Below are positions 23,983 through 49,700 of a DNA stretch of 64,000 nt, piece after piece. The stretch is from Anabas testudineus. Taxonomy: Eukaryota > Chordata > Actinopteri > Anabantiformes > Anabantidae. The position numbers were made by a program, and so were the translations under genes. The stretch covers positions 17,382,637-17,446,636 of the forward strand of contig NC_046619.1 of the NCBI RefSeq assembly GCF_900324465.2, given 5' to 3'. Under the pieces are notes generated by a model, which was given only the letters and a program-made list of their open reading frames with translations, was not told the DNA's origin and ran no database searches. The first letter of the stretch is position 1. Every line of letters starts with the position of its first letter.

Positions 23983-24613
23983 CAAAATGTTTCTCATTCA
24001 TAATTTCTAACTATCTTTTAAATGTATGATACAAATTATATCAGGAACACGCATATTCAACATTTCTCTCCTTTACTCAATCAAACACACATTTACTGTT
24101 AACTTCTCTTTTTTCATAATTTCTAAACAGCATATAAGGATTAAAAAAAAAAAAAAATACAGGGACCTGGGACATGGCAATGATTAAGTTTGAACATTTA
24201 TGCTGTTTGTCTGTAACACCAAAACCACAACTGCTAGTAGCAGACATTTTTGTGAATATGTACCCTGTTGAAAAACAGAGAACGAACAGGAAACAGGTGG
24301 ATTGTTGCCAGCAGTATGTTTCAGTTCTCTGCCTTTGTAACTGACACCTGCTTATGTCTTCACTGTCTAGCAATATCAGTGACATGAGTACACTAAAAAA
24401 TCTCTATTTTTTGCATGTGTGCTTTGCTGATTGGTGAAGACACTAGATAGCTATGCTGACACTATTTACTGTGAGACCTCACAAAACTCACACATTTTTC
24501 CAAGCAGTTTATAATATGGTAGCTCCACTTTTAAAATTTCTTTAATTCAAGTTTAAATAGTTTTGTTTGTTTATTAAACAAAAGCATGGTCCTTAATGCC
24601 TGTTATATCACAC

Positions 24614-24724
24614 TCATCTGGAGGCCGTGCATCCTAAGTTGAACAGTTTAGACCTGGTATTCTTCACCGGGATACTGAGGTTGGCAGATTCAAAAATGGT
24701 CAAAGGAAAAGCACTCTCAAAATC
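24614..24724 (-). other. orphan exon-like segment with strong acceptor
   Basis: On the minus strand a strong acceptor (CCTACCTTCTTTTACAG) is followed by 36 open codons, starting DFESAFPLTIFESANLS and ending NLGCTASR, then TGA. I do not recognise the peptide. It lies 3' of the fbxl12 stop codon with two polyadenylation signals further on, so it could be an alternative last exon or a spliced 3' untranslated exon of fbxl12. No partner donor could be fixed. Confidence 0.35.
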
Positions 24725-25067
24725 CTGTAAAAGAAGGTAGGACAAGAATTTAATTGCTCCAGTGTAACACAAACCTCTTTAAATGTGCATTACCTTTGTG
24801 ACAGAAGTCATTTACTATTAACTCTTCTTATTGTGTATGTTTCTGCTGTGTCGTCAGTGATGGTTTTTAATTTTGGCAAAGGTTGGAAAATCTCGTTTGT
24901 GAAGCACTAATAACCTAAATTAGAAAATCAGTGTGGGATGGTCATAGTTATATTTATGGCACAATATTAAAAAATTCAATGATTGTATCTATAACACTAA
25001 TCTAAAATGACATTTGTCTGTGTGAATAAGAATTTTATCTTGTATACTTCAGTGGTGCAGACCTCAT

Positions 25068-27733
25068 TTAGTCTGCATTGATCTGAACAGAGCAATTGGT
25101 GAAAATTAGTGTGCAGGACGGCAGCAGAACAGCCAGTGAGCGACGCAGACTCGGAATTGGATCGTTCGTATCCGGCGTCTTGTTCTCGTCATTGCTGCCA
25201 TCTCCACCTGCAGCCTCCTCATTGTTCTGCTCTTCTTCACCATCACCCTCCCCCTCCACCACAGGTGGACACTGCCGAGGTTGGAAGATGACATCCAAAA
25301 ACTCCAGTTGGCGGAGTCCACGGAGCATCCTGCAGCTCCGGACTATTTGCATCTCACTGAGTGTGCAGGCCCACAGGCACAGATGCTTCAGGTCCTTCAG
25401 ACGGCTGGCACAGAGCAGGCCTGGACCCACCTCCTTACCACCTAGACTCAGCTCCTCCAGTCCAAGCCATCCTGCCCCTAGCCCCAGGGAAGCCATCTGT
25501 AACTGGTAACCCTGCCGCCCAGTGATACCTATTTCCAGGAATTTGAGCCTGGAAAGCCCTTCTACACCACAGATGCCATTCTTGGCAGCACTGTTCCTGA
25601 GACCATTTGCCGTCACACGAAAGGTGTCACGCAGCTCCAATCGACTAAGCCTCTCCCATGATGTCAAACTCTGCAGGTGCTGGTCTGTGAAAGAGGGCAC
25701 ATTGTTAAGGACCAACCTCGAAATAAGTATCCCTGAGGAAGAGCTAAGAGCTTTTCCTTTCTGATTCCGTTCTTGCTGTTGGGCGCCAGCACTGGATGCA
25801 GCTTCTGCTCTTTCCTGGGGACTAGTAGGTGAAGTAGGCAGTGTCTGGTCGAAAAATCCGCGAGGCAGCTCACAGCCACGCAGCTCCAGAACCTGCAAAG
25901 ACGGAGGGAGGAGCTGGCAACTGGAAAGGCCTCTCAGGTCAGCATGTAGCAGATAGAGCTTACTCAGACGAGGGCACTTTGTAGCTAGTGCTTTGAGCCA
26001 AGACTCAGAGAGAAAGGTGCCCCCTCGGGCTGAGAGCAGCAAACCACGTAACCGTAGGCATCTGAGTCCACAACCAAGGTACTGACGTAGAAGGACCCAA
26101 AGTATGCGGGATGTCATCTTGCACACAGCGGACAGTTCATGAATGTGTGTGTGTTGAGGGTGGGAAATGGGAGGCAAAAAAGAGACATTTTATGTCAATT
26201 ATTACACAGACACAACAAATATGAAATAGAATTTCCTCCATCTGGGGCTCATGGGGAGGCAAATTTATTTATAAATCATATTTAAAACACAAAGGTGTTG
26301 CAATAATACATATGGCAAACTTTAAATATCATTTTAAAGAAATTTAAAACATAGTACAGAGAATTAGATACTTGCTAGGCAAATATATAAATGCAACATA
26401 GACAATGATGAGTGTCTTGAATATTTGTGTCAACTTTGGGATCATTTTATTTAAATTACACTTTATTTTGGATTATGTTTGGTTTGGACCCTGACAACGG
26501 TTAACAGACCACCATCGACCAACTGCCAACATGACCTGAGAGGCCAAGACGGTTCATACTGTAAAAGACAGTTAGATATACACTGGCCACTTCATTATGT
26601 ACACATGTACAATCTAATGCAAATAAACACAGCAGCTCTGTCATGAATTCTACTTTTACAAGGTTATAATTTCTGAACTTTTGTTGAAATGGTCAGAAAG
26701 GTAATAATTCTTCTATAAGGTTATTATTGGTCATGGTGAGTGGTGGAGTCATACTGGAGTACATTACATTAAGATGTGTATGTAGTGTTTTGACCATTCT
26801 ATTTATATAAATGAGGGGGCAAAAACCTTCCTTCTCACAGTTTCAACAAGACAATAAAGAAAAAATAATAATAATAATTTGTGTGTTGGTAAGTTAGTTA
26901 TCTAACTTTGAATAAAAACCCAGGAAAGAAGACAAGACCCTTTATTTTACAAGCATCATTCTGAATGTGGAAAAATCTATGAAGACACATAATCTGTTGT
27001 AAATTAGATAAAAATATGTTTCTGTTTATATGTGTTTAGATGTTAGAAATGAATTACAAGTTAGACATGTGGTGTTTGCACATCAACCTTCTGATTCATC
27101 AGATTTTTTAAATGTTTTTTATATGGTAGTGAGCAGATTTAATGTGGCTGTTAAAGATTTATTCTGTGTTTCTGATTACACCAACAGCCTTATCTCTTAA
27201 AAGACTCTTCTTCATCACCAGAGAAAGTGGTAAGGTTATTGCTATTAGTGCCTATTCTTCAGTGTACAAGTTGTATGTAAGCCTATTTTATACACGACTT
27301 TACTGATATGTTAGGATGAACTTGTCGTGTGATAATGTTCCGTAATACAAAATAAACAGTTCAGTGTATTAAAGTGCCAAATGAATCATAAGGGGTAAAC
27401 GACATTGTTGTTAACATTCTTACCCCTTTCCATGCAGTCAGGTCGACAAGTCTCCACAGTCTCTGGTCTTTAACGAGTCGTTTCCATCTCTTACAAACTC
27501 TGAAGAAAGACGCAAAATACGACAAATAACTTCATCATGTGACAGAAGCTGCAACAAAGGTAAAGCTGAGTTCTGTTTCACAGGACGAACTGGTAAAATA
27601 TATATACGGCAAAGTTACATTTCTCTTACCTTCCAGCTCGGACGAGTTCTCGTACGCTTAGATACGACAACACGTCAATTAAAATGTTTTCAGGAAAGTA
27701 GTCTAGATTACAGATCACTTTGAATTCATCCAT
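25068..27733 (-). CDS. fbxl12: F-box and leucine-rich repeat protein, FBXL12-like
   Basis: Substrate receptor of an SCF (SKP1-CUL1-F-box) ubiquitin ligase. There are three coding exons: 27630-27733, 27424-27499 and a single large 25068-26117, total about 409 residues. Exon 1 and 2 give the F-box: NLDYFPENILIDVLSYLSV, then RVCKRWKRLVKDQRLWR and VDLTAW. The large exon holds leucine-rich repeats (CPRLSKLYLLHADLRGLSS, LQVLELRGCELP, LSRLELRDTFRVTANGL, LKHLCLWACTL). Alignment by eye with human FBXL12 is good at the F-box, at the ILWVLLRQY block (human VMWHLLRRY), and at VPSFTDQHLQSLT (human VPAFRDEHLQGLT). An acidic Glu/Asn/Asp insert around residues 340-375 of the protein looks fish-specific. The paralogue name is likely but not proven. 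Confidence 0.85.
26577..26850. repeat. interspersed repeat fragment in fbxl12 intron 2
   Basis: The motif ACTGGCCACTTCATTATGTAC resembles a phrase (GGCCACTTTATTAGGTACAC) seen often in fish and frog interspersed repeats, followed by the typical CATGAATTCTACTTTTA and CTGAACTTTTGTTGAAATG text. The family name is not certain to me and the ends are not defined. Confidence 0.4.
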
Positions 27734-28045
27734 TTTGTAAACAAAACTACTAAAACCTCGGACACGGACGAATTTCCCGACGCACCCAGGTTGCGCCCGC
27801 ATCACCGCTCCCCAGGAAACAGCTGCCCATTGATGGTAGGACCTAGCAGCAGTTAACGGGTTAAATCAACTATTCTTTAAGCTCAGCATCAAGCTTCTCT
27901 GTCGTGCCTCTTGTAGATTAATGGCGAATTTATTAAAATAATCATGGGTTAGAGCTCATTTTAAAACTTCTTGATACCGCGATTTTGCCGCCTAACGATG
28001 AGTTAAGAGAACAGTCCATTGCGCCTGCGCGGTTTACCGGACAAG
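27734..28045. promoter_or_regulatory. bidirectional promoter of fbxl12 and cops6
   Basis: The two start codons face away from each other across 312 bp. This stretch is CpG-rich near both ends and TATA-free. A GCGCCTGCGC word at 28021-28030, just before the cops6 start, is close to the NRF1 consensus. The cops6 start itself sits in CAAGATGGCGAC, which overlaps a YY1-type site. Such short head-to-head spacing normally means one shared housekeeping promoter. Confidence 0.6.
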
Positions 28046-32756
<4,711 letters not shown>

Positions 32757-33069
32757 GCTGGCAGAGAGAGTCGAGCCAGCACTGCAGGTTCTATTTCTGT
32801 TTTGTCATTTTTATTTTTAGGTTGTTTTTTTGTTTTTTTTTGTATTTTGTTATTTGTTAGCTAAAACCAACAGTAGCTTTCAAACCAGTTTACCATTGTC
32901 AAACACAGGTATGTCTAATAGCACTTCATTACACCAGTCAGTAAGAGACATGTACAAAGTCACTCTACTCTTTATTGGGTATGCACAGTAATGAATCCAC
33001 TGTAAATGTGGATGGATGTGTAAATGAATGTTATTTTACTCCGTTTAATTGTTTCATGTTTCTGTATGT

Positions 33070-33075
33070 AATAAA
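33070..33075 (+). terminator. cops6 polyadenylation signal
   Basis: AATAAA about 315 bp past the cops6 stop, followed by a T-rich downstream element (a run of T from about 33088). This is a standard cleavage layout. Confidence 0.75.
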
Positions 33076-33557
33076 CAATCTGCTGATTTTTTTTTTTTTT
33101 TTTTCCTTTTACTGTTTCACTTGAATTCGACTATTTTTCTTTCTGCTATTAAGTGGTTATATAGGGTCGACATTACAGTAACTGTACAGAACACACAACT
33201 CATAAAAATGGCAGACCAGCACTTTTAAAAGAGCCTGAAGTCAGATCTGTGGAGCTGCTTTAGCTGCAGGTTTATAGACGGGAGTGTTTGCAGTTAGCTC
33301 GTCTTTTGAAGTCGTGTTCCTGCTGTTCAGTTGCCTGTGGAGGGTTTGGACAAACAGCAGGCAAAAGCGGTACGGGGGAGTTATGTCTGCAAGGTCGGAG
33401 GTCTAACAGTAGTCAGCATTTATATGGCTATTAAATATATAGTGGGAGCAGACGTAATAACCTTAAGGCTACAAGTGGGCTCTCCTGGTTCGCTGCTCTT
33501 ACCTGCAGGAGTAATATATTCAAAATCAAAATACTAATCAGAAACAGTTTTGTCACA

Positions 33558-33563
33558 TTTTAT
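33558..33563 (-). terminator. probable actinodin polyadenylation signal
   Basis: AATAAA on the minus strand about 255 bp past the actinodin stop. The convergent cops6 transcript would end about 480 bp away on the other strand. Confidence 0.5.
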
Positions 33564-33816
33564 TTTCTGATAAATCATTTGCACTACAGGGGTGTACTAG
33601 TCTAAAGCTGCTTCTCTACATGCTGACAGTGATGGTAACGACATGAGGTTGAAACAAAAGCTGCAGCTCTTCATTGCTTTGGTACAAGATACCATCTCTG
33701 ATTTCTAAGGAAGTTAAAAAAGACCCCAAAACTTGGACATGTGCAACTTTAATGTTTTCAATCAAAGTCTCGTGTGTTTAAAGAGAAATACCTTCGGCTA
33801 TCACCTCCTGGAGGTT

Positions 33817-35460
33817 TTACTGACTGTCCTCTGCAGGCTCGTCTGCAGGATCAGCAGGCTGAGGGTACTTGAAGCGGACTGGGTCGTACAGATCATCCAT
33901 GGGGTTATAGGGCACTGGGAACTGATACGGGTAGAGGGTAAACTTCTTTTCAATGGGTGCAGGAGGTGCTGGTTCCTCCACGTGCTCCTTCTCATCCTCC
34001 TCCTCCTCCACTGGAGGGGGTGGGGGTGGTGGTGGTGGGACCACAACCTTTCCCTTGATGGGCCTGGGTGGGTGATCAATAAGGCAGTCGGGGTCCCAGT
34101 AGGGGTCACAGTCGTACTCCATGCCCTTGAAGGTGCGGATGAGAGCTGGGGGAGACTTCTTGACTACAACTAGTGAAGGTGGAGGTGGGGGTGGAGCAGA
34201 CTTCTTTGGTGGAGGTGGAGGAGGTTGCGGTACTCCTTTTACAGGGGCTGGTGCAGCCTTCTGGGGGCTGCAGTGAGGGTGGTAGCGGGGGTCACAGAGC
34301 ACAGGCACGGCACCGGTGGGCAGGTAGACAATGTGGGGCTTACAGAGGGGGTCCTGTCTGTTGCACAGGAAGAGGACATCCGCCTGAGAAATGGACGGAG
34401 CAAGAGGGAGGGAAGGTGGGGTTGCCGGGGGCTCTGTGGGCTTCGGAACCCCTTTCATTGGAGGGGGAGGAGGAGCGGCAACTTTACACCTCTTGTCAGT
34501 AGTTGGGTCGCACATGATCATGGGTACCCCCAGTTTGCTCTGGAAATAGGACGCGTTGGGGCCGTAGGTGTTCTCCAGGTACCTCATCTGCTGGTAGAGC
34601 ATCCGCAGCTTGTCGATCTCATAGATCTGAGAGGTGGAACAAGCAGAGAGCAGTGAAACTACAGGGAAACCCACTAATTAGTCTTTATAGCTCAGCATTC
34701 ATTGGTGGAGGAGCATTAGAACTCATTAAAAAGTCACACTTTTAAAGTGAACCTAAACACCGGGCTTATTTATCACACTGTTTTAGTGTCACTAACATCA
34801 CACGTGTGAAAACTGAGCGTCAGCTGAAGCAGAGTGATGATGATTGGAACCTGAACACATATAAACCCCCTTGTGTGAGGTTATCAGAAGAAATCTGAAT
34901 TTGAAGGTAGTCACGTGACATCTTTCAGTGTATTTCTGGCTTCTAAACAAGATAAAACTGTAGTGATGGAAGGTAAAGTAGTGATGTAGATCATTACAGA
35001 TCACAAACCAAGGTTAAGAGATCAGATCGTCAGAGGAGTCTTACCCCCTCAGTGTGTCCAATACTGCTGTAGTATCTGTAGTAAGACTGGAAGTCGGGGT
35101 TCCCTCTGTACCACCTGGGGTCTGCGTTGCGTTTCGGCCTGGAGTGAGTCAGGAAAGCGTTTGCTTTCTCCGCGTTGATGCTAAAATCACCAACAGGAAC
35201 CATCTCTGTTAAAAGAAGAGTCGTCATTTCTCAGCCCTCAAATAAAAAGGGTACAATTCTGAACACACTGAATACTTGTAGTTACCTTCTTGCTTGAGGG
35301 CATTCAGTAAGGATTTGGCCTCCAGCAGGCCTAGAAGAGAAGACAATCCATTTAGTGCATGTTTCATTCAATGACATATTTGTTGTATAACAAAGAAGCA
35401 GAACTGACTTGGGAGCATCAGACAGCACAGTGCCCCCACCATCCACAGTGAGGAGATCAT
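33817..35460 (-). CDS. Actinodin family protein (fin actinotrichia component)
   Basis: Actinodins are secreted structural proteins of actinotrichia, the collagen-like fibres of fish fin folds. The family is absent from tetrapods. Exon 1 (start 35460) encodes a signal peptide, [17 protein letters not shown]. The next exon gives [15 protein letters not shown]. The third gives the family core: SRPKR (furin-like site), [20 protein letters not shown] and SIGHTEG. The last, largest exon runs [18 protein letters not shown], then several cysteine-bounded CDP-type units ([39 protein letters not shown]) separated by long proline runs. It ends with an acidic stretch and EDSQ. Total is about 360 residues. 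An untranslated first exon probably ends near 35700. I cannot say which numbered paralogue this is. Confidence 0.87.
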
Positions 35461-35759
35461 CCTGAACCCCTGAAAGACACATACACAAATTTATCCTCTA
35501 TACACTTTCCCCACAGACACAGAGACCCTCCTCCTCTCAACCTTAATCTTAACTTAGAACAGATTTACAAATAAGTGCAATGAATAAAAAAGTTGAAATG
35601 TTGTGTTGGAAACTTAAAAATAAAATTAAATCTTTCATACAATTTAGATTTTCTAGTTAAAGCATCTCATTTACAAAAATCATCAGTTTTACTCACCTGT
35701 CTCAGAAGGCCGTCTTCACTGGACAAACAGGGCCGAGTGGATTAAATACACGCGTCTGC

Positions 35760-36908
35760 GTCCGTCGTCTTCAAACATTACCTCCCGTCCAATGGGATTT
35801 CACAGACTAAACTTTGCCTCCACCTCTCTCTTTACTACTGTTTAATACGAGGCCTTAGGCGCCAATTAAGAATAAAAGCCCCTGGATTTCAGCAGCACAG
35901 TCATAAAGAGAACAGACTTCAAATGGAAACTCCCCATTAAGTCTGGAAGGAAAGTATCACCTGCTGGGACAACTACAACTGCGGGTAAGATTCTGCCGAC
36001 TAGCACAATATCTCAGCCAAAAAAAAAAAAAAAGACGAGAATCTGCACAGACTTGGACATAAATTTAAAATGAGTTGTCTCTAAAGGTGCTTATTTTTGC
36101 TCAGATAACATCTGCTTTTCTACATGTTCTGTTATTCAGAAGATGGCGTTCTGTTGTCTTGACATGTCCACTGTTAAATTTAACTTGAAATGCATTCTTA
36201 AAGAAAGCTGTCATACAATTACAACATTCACTATTCCCCAGGACCCTTACAAAACCCTTATCACATACAAATTAACTTAAATATGAAATATGGGGTTACA
36301 TTTTCTCATCAGTTTGACATTTAAAACTCCTTCAATGTGATATCTCCCCCAAAAATCTGTATATTATATTCACTTAAGTACTGCAACTGAAGTTTTACAA
36401 AATCTTAACTACATTACAGAGGTTGTTTGTGTACTGCTTATTATTTGACAGCTGTATTTATTTAACAAAGACTTTTCACACAAAATATTTGTTTTCTCAA
36501 GTTGTAGTGAAAACAAATTGTGACCTCCACCTCACAACGATAACGCATTATACACATTTCCAACATGGGACTGTTTACACCGTGTTACCTTTACTGAATA
36601 TAAATACTTGTAGATGTAGTAAACCTGATCTGTTTGGGTGAGGGATATTTGAAGTTGTAACTTTGCTCTTCAGGAAGCTGTAATAAGCATTTTTACTGTT
36701 TTATAGACCAAACTATAATGAAACGTTGTACGTTGTTTTACAGGCCAACATGTAGAAGGCGTCACTGAAAGCAGCAATTATATCAACAATGCTGCTCTAA
36801 CAACAAACCAGGTGTTCAGACTGGACTGCAGCACATTTTTTCATCCTAGTTTATACACACACACACAGGAGTCAATGAACCAAATTCAACATGTTACTGA
36901 ACCATAAA
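35760..36908. other. intergenic between actinodin and mcm7
   Basis: AT-rich spacer of about 1.1 kb containing the actinodin upstream region. No exon, RNA gene or known repeat was recognised. Actinodin fin-fold enhancers might lie here, but no motif proves it. Confidence 0.4.
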
Positions 36909-36914
36909 TTTATT
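36909..36914 (-). terminator. probable mcm7 polyadenylation signal
   Basis: AATAAA on the minus strand, about 400 bp past the mcm7 stop codon. Confidence 0.5.
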
Positions 36915-37311
36915 ATAACTATCGTCACAATACAAGGCTCAACCTTAATTTATCTTGCCCGATTTGCATTACAAAGTATAAAATGTACAGAAATGCTTAA
37001 TGTCATCTGGAAGCTTTAAGCTCTAAATTGCAGATAGCACTACACAATACCAAGTTCTGAAATACATATTTACACACAATTCACCGGTGAACAGGAATCT
37101 TAAACATAAAAAGCTATGGATTTCCAACAACAGGCATTTCTTGCAAAATGGCCGACTTAAAACATGTCCAGGTTCTGCTTGACTTGTGTTACAAAATGCT
37201 GAAGGAGGAAAAATAAAGAGCTCCAGTAGAAGTCTGTAGAAAGCCCACAAGAAAGAGTTTTCCACTTGGGCGGCTGAAACGCAGCGTGCATGAAAACGTG
37301 CCCCAGGATCT

Positions 37312-45355
<8,044 letters not shown>

Positions 45356-45680
45356 GGCTGCAGACGTTAACCCTCAGGTAAGATAATTTAATTCCACAGT
45401 CCTAAAAGTACCACCGACCCAAAACGTCGTTTAAAGTCACGGTTTCTCCTCTTCTCTATCCCCGGTGACCACTTTTCATTCACTTGCGGCTCGAGTTTCT
45501 CCCCTGTCTCCGTGCGAGAAGTGGCGCGAGTCTGACGTCTCCGGCAGCCAATCGCGTTGCACCTTACTGCGGCGAGGGGCGGGATTCCGTGGTGGCGCGA
45601 AAGTTGTGGGCGACTTTTGCGTCACGTGACTCAAAAACTTCCGCCCTGTTTGTCGGGAATGGCGCGAAAGTGGATGATTG
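45356..45680 (-). promoter_or_regulatory. mcm7 promoter with E2F, CCAAT and E-box motifs
   Basis: Two E2F-type words GGCGCGAAA (TTTCGCGCC in the sense direction) are at 45594-45602 and 45661-45669. A GGGGCGGGA GC-box lies near 45576, a CCAAT box at 45548-45552, and a CACGTG E-box in GTCACGTGAC near 45621-45630. E2F control of MCM genes at G1/S is well established. The site calls are by eye. Confidence 0.7.
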
Positions 45681-46754
45681 GATTGAACCCAACAGTGACC
45701 CCAAAGTGAAGTGGGTCAGAACAGAGGACCGGTCCAACAGCACCGGGCCCTGGAGGAAGACGAGGAGAGACCTGTAGCTGAACCTGTACTCAAATTCAAT
45801 GTTCAATATGGTTTAAAACTAAAATTATTACATTACTGACCTGCGATTAAACCATGTGTCCAAAATCAAGTTTAATTTATTAGTTTGTTTCCCAATTTCA
45901 AGTTATTGGTTATGAAAACAAACGTCTTGCTGATTCTTGAGCCTCATGTGGACGGTTTTCTTCTTTGCCTTACATGCGTGTAGAAAGTATAATAAAATAA
46001 AAAATGTTCTTTAAACATGCAAAGATTTTATTGTAAAGTCTGAAAATAAACAGTCCTCCTACACTACCTGAAACTGTACTTCATATTATTGTACTAGATG
46101 GGGAGTAGTTTGTGAAGTTAATAATTTAGTTTGTTTTTTGAACGGGAGCAGGACCTTTAAGTGTCAAGGACACACACACACACACACACCTTAAACTATA
46201 TATCAGTATGAAACCTTTCTGACCCATCCTACACATGATATCTCTCTAATTATAATATAATGTAAATGTATGTGCTAAAACACATACATGATCATTAAAG
46301 ACACAGTTTGTTTGCTCAGTTGAACACTGTTTAATAAACATTAAATTAACTGGTTCATTAATGACAAAAGGTGCTAAATATGAAACAGAATTCAACACGT
46401 GGAACACAGATTTTCACATAATATTTAACAAACATCAATATTACATTTCCTTTTAACCATTTGGAATATTTAATGGAAATTCCTGAATATGGTGGTACTT
46501 TTTTTAAGAAGTTTTTTTTTTTTCAGAACACAAACATTTCTCACATTGAATTGTAAGAGATTCTTAACTCGATACCTCATAATCATTACAACAAAATTGA
46601 CTGAAATTAATCTGACAGAAGAACTCAAAGTTTTTCCTAAGTGAACGCATCCTTATTTTTAAATCAAACTTAAATGTAAAGAAATCACTCAGCAGAGAAG
46701 AGATTTGTTAACCAAGAACTGTTGTTGGTGCCAAGATGGTTCAGGTCTGAGTCC
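45681..46754. other. spacer between mcm7 promoter and stag3 stop
   Basis: About 1.1 kb. The right part is the stag3 3' untranslated region; a minus-strand AATAAA at 46027-46032 is a possible end signal. A short CA run is at about 46171-46188. No gene was recognised. Confidence 0.45.
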
Positions 46755-49700
46755 TCAGTCAAAAAGCTCATCCAGGACACTGGCTGAAGTGTGGCGCGTA
46801 GAAGGCTGCAGAGCAAAATCAGGATCAAGAAAGTTTGAGCAGGAATGTAGAAACAACAGCAAAGAAACATGCACAAAAAACACTGATGCTCCACTAGAGG
46901 CACTGTTCCACTACTACTCTCTGGCATCAGAAATAGATGCACGCTCCACAAATACTGGATTTATTTGTACTATATTCATTATACTAATCCATTAATGAGT
47001 CTGTATTCATCTTCACAAATCCCAAGGATGAATAAACTGATTATAAAGACTTGAAAGAATCAAACCTGTATTTTATAGCCAACCCTCAAAATTCTATAGA
47101 AAAACATACAGGATTTAAAGTTGATTCATTTATAATTAAACTGCATTTGTAATTGTATGATGCTTTGTGTGTTTTTACCAGTGTATAAGGAGATTCACGG
47201 TCAGAGTCACTTTCATAATCCTCAATCTCAGCCTCTTCTCTTTCTGCATTTTCGTCCTCAATCAGAGACAATCTGGGAAGAAAACATCTCATTCTGATTA
47301 CATTATTATTATTATTGTCTGATATTAGCCACCAGAGAAATTAGACAAACATTAACGTTTTCTAAATACTAAAAAAAAGTCTCTAACTTCAGTCTTACAA
47401 GGTGAGGTGGGAGTTCAGGTCTTGCTGATCCAAAGTGGGGCCAGTCTGACTGGAGGGGGGCAGGGACCGTTTGGTGGGCTTCACTTTCCGCATCTGTGAC
47501 CTATTGAGCAGCAGCTGGTGAGTTTTGGCAGCTGGGACATCTTTGTCTCATGCCATTACAAATTAGAGCTGGCTAGGTTAGAAATGATGAAACCACCTGG
47601 TAAATATTTACACATCTACATTCTACCTATTGTATCTGCGTCTATCTGAAGAAGAGTTAACAGATAAAACTAAATGTGACTTTATGTCAACACCACAAAG
47701 CAAAAGAAGAAAAACACAAACATACTTTTACTAACCAACTAACCAGTCTTTGTCCAGTAACACAGCGTACATTGCTCATTCAGGACAGAACAGAGAACAG
47801 ACTCTTGGCTGGTTGACAGACACAAATTAATCCTTTGGCAATTTAGCAGGTGCCTGGCAGTAATTTCGGAACCTCTGAAACAGAAATGGTGGAAACTGCA
47901 GACACGTTGATGATGAAAAATTAACTTACCCTGAGATGAACTCATCCTCTGACTCCAGTTCAGTTAAACCACTGCCACCAATATCAGACTCAGTGGCTCT
48001 GGGTTTCCTTGAGGCCAACTGCTTGGCCGGTTGCTTCTGGACAGTGGAGGTGAGAGCTGGAGTGTGCAGGCTGCTGTGGATACTGCTACTGTACAACCAG
48101 GAGTCTCTGGTGACGCTGGCTGCTGAACCTAGTGGAGACAGAGGTCACTACAGGAGGTTACTGATGAGTAGCAACCTCGGAAATGTGAAATGATTAACAC
48201 TGCTGAGGTCAGGGATTCAATGCTAAAAGAGCTAATGTACTGATTCTGCAACATAGTCACTGTATCACTGTATCCACCTCACCCGGTGCAGTGGTCCTCC
48301 TGCGTTTAGCAACAGGAGTTTCATGTGAGGAGATAGCATCAGCTTCCTCCTCCTGCTGCTGTCTGGGTTTGGAAGAGGAGCGAGCCTGTAAAGAACGCCG
48401 ATACATTCTGACAGACGGCCAGGAGAGGACAGCACTGGGACACTCTGACTTCAGAAACTCTACCCTGAGCAGAAACAACACAGTGGGCGAGATGAGAACA
48501 AAGACCAAGGAAACCTTTGTTTATGTAGACTGGTTCTGTTTTTACAGGCTTCTACTATTTACCAATTACTAATTTAACCAATTAATCCATTAAACAACTA
48601 TAAATATTAGTTTAGTTACTTTGGATTATTTTATGTCTACAAAGTTTAACTCAGCAGCTCAGTCCAGCAGTTTGTAAATCAAAAAACATTCAGTCATTTA
48701 TTATTTCTCTCCATGTTGTTAATAGTACAACACTGACTCTGGACTCAGCAAATAATTTTTCTTGTTTTGTACTTTTCTTGTCTTTTAGTTTCTCACAGCT
48801 GAGCGCGGTCTTGTTGCAGCAGCTTGAAACTGAACTCGCTGAGAATTTCCAAGAAGGTCACATTTGGATGTTGCTTCTCCCCTTCCCAGGATTCTCGAAA
48901 TGCAAAGCGTACACCATCCCTGAAAGCAACACACACACACACACACACAAAACTCTGTAGCATAACACTGAATTTATAACACTGAATTTATGGGTACGGT
49001 GGACAAAAATCTGTAGAAAATCAAAGTGTCAAACATATGTGTTACTGACGTGTGTAGAGCCACCAGAGGTTTGCGGATGCGGTTAAGATCGACGCCAAAA
49101 CTCATGGCAAGCCTCTTGGCTAAATCTCTGATTTCAAGGAGATCCTGCCTGCTGTGGTCCTCCGTAAGCATCTCTGAGTACAGCTGCACATGCACAAACA
49201 TGACTTTACATTCAACGTACCACGCAAGAGCATGAAAACCAAACCAATGCATATGGGACAAACTGTTTTGAGTAAAATAAGCAATTTGATATATTGCAGT
49301 AGAAAAAGCTGCATGCTGCCTTATGAACTTAATGACACAATTTCAAAAGTTCCAGAATAGTATTATTGGTAGTATTATCATTAACAACAATTTTCAAACT
49401 ATACATTCCCTGTAAGACACGGTTGCCATGTGTTCATTAAAGATCACTGCTACCACACATTTTCCAATTAGAGGTATCTGTCTAATCATTGAGTCAGATC
49501 ATTAATACTAATTTTATTAACAAGTGCACACCTGCTGCAGACTCAGACAGACCGTCTTGGCGCTCTGTACAGGATTGATGAGCTTGCTTCTGCTCACAGT
49601 TTCTTTAATGATGTCACCAAAGTCTTTGAAGTACTGGAGAAACCGGAACCGAAAAAAATTAAAAATAAATAAAATTATGATCACTACTCTATTTAATTAC

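Noticed and set aside
33733-34656. Long plus-strand open frames opposite the actinodin exon
   Set aside because: Shadows of proline-rich codons on the minus strand, giving Gly/Val/Trp-rich nonsense.
45484-45777. Plus-strand 97-codon frame over the mcm7 promoter
   Set aside because: GC-rich promoter DNA is often open by chance. The frame contains the E2F and CCAAT motifs and resembles no protein.
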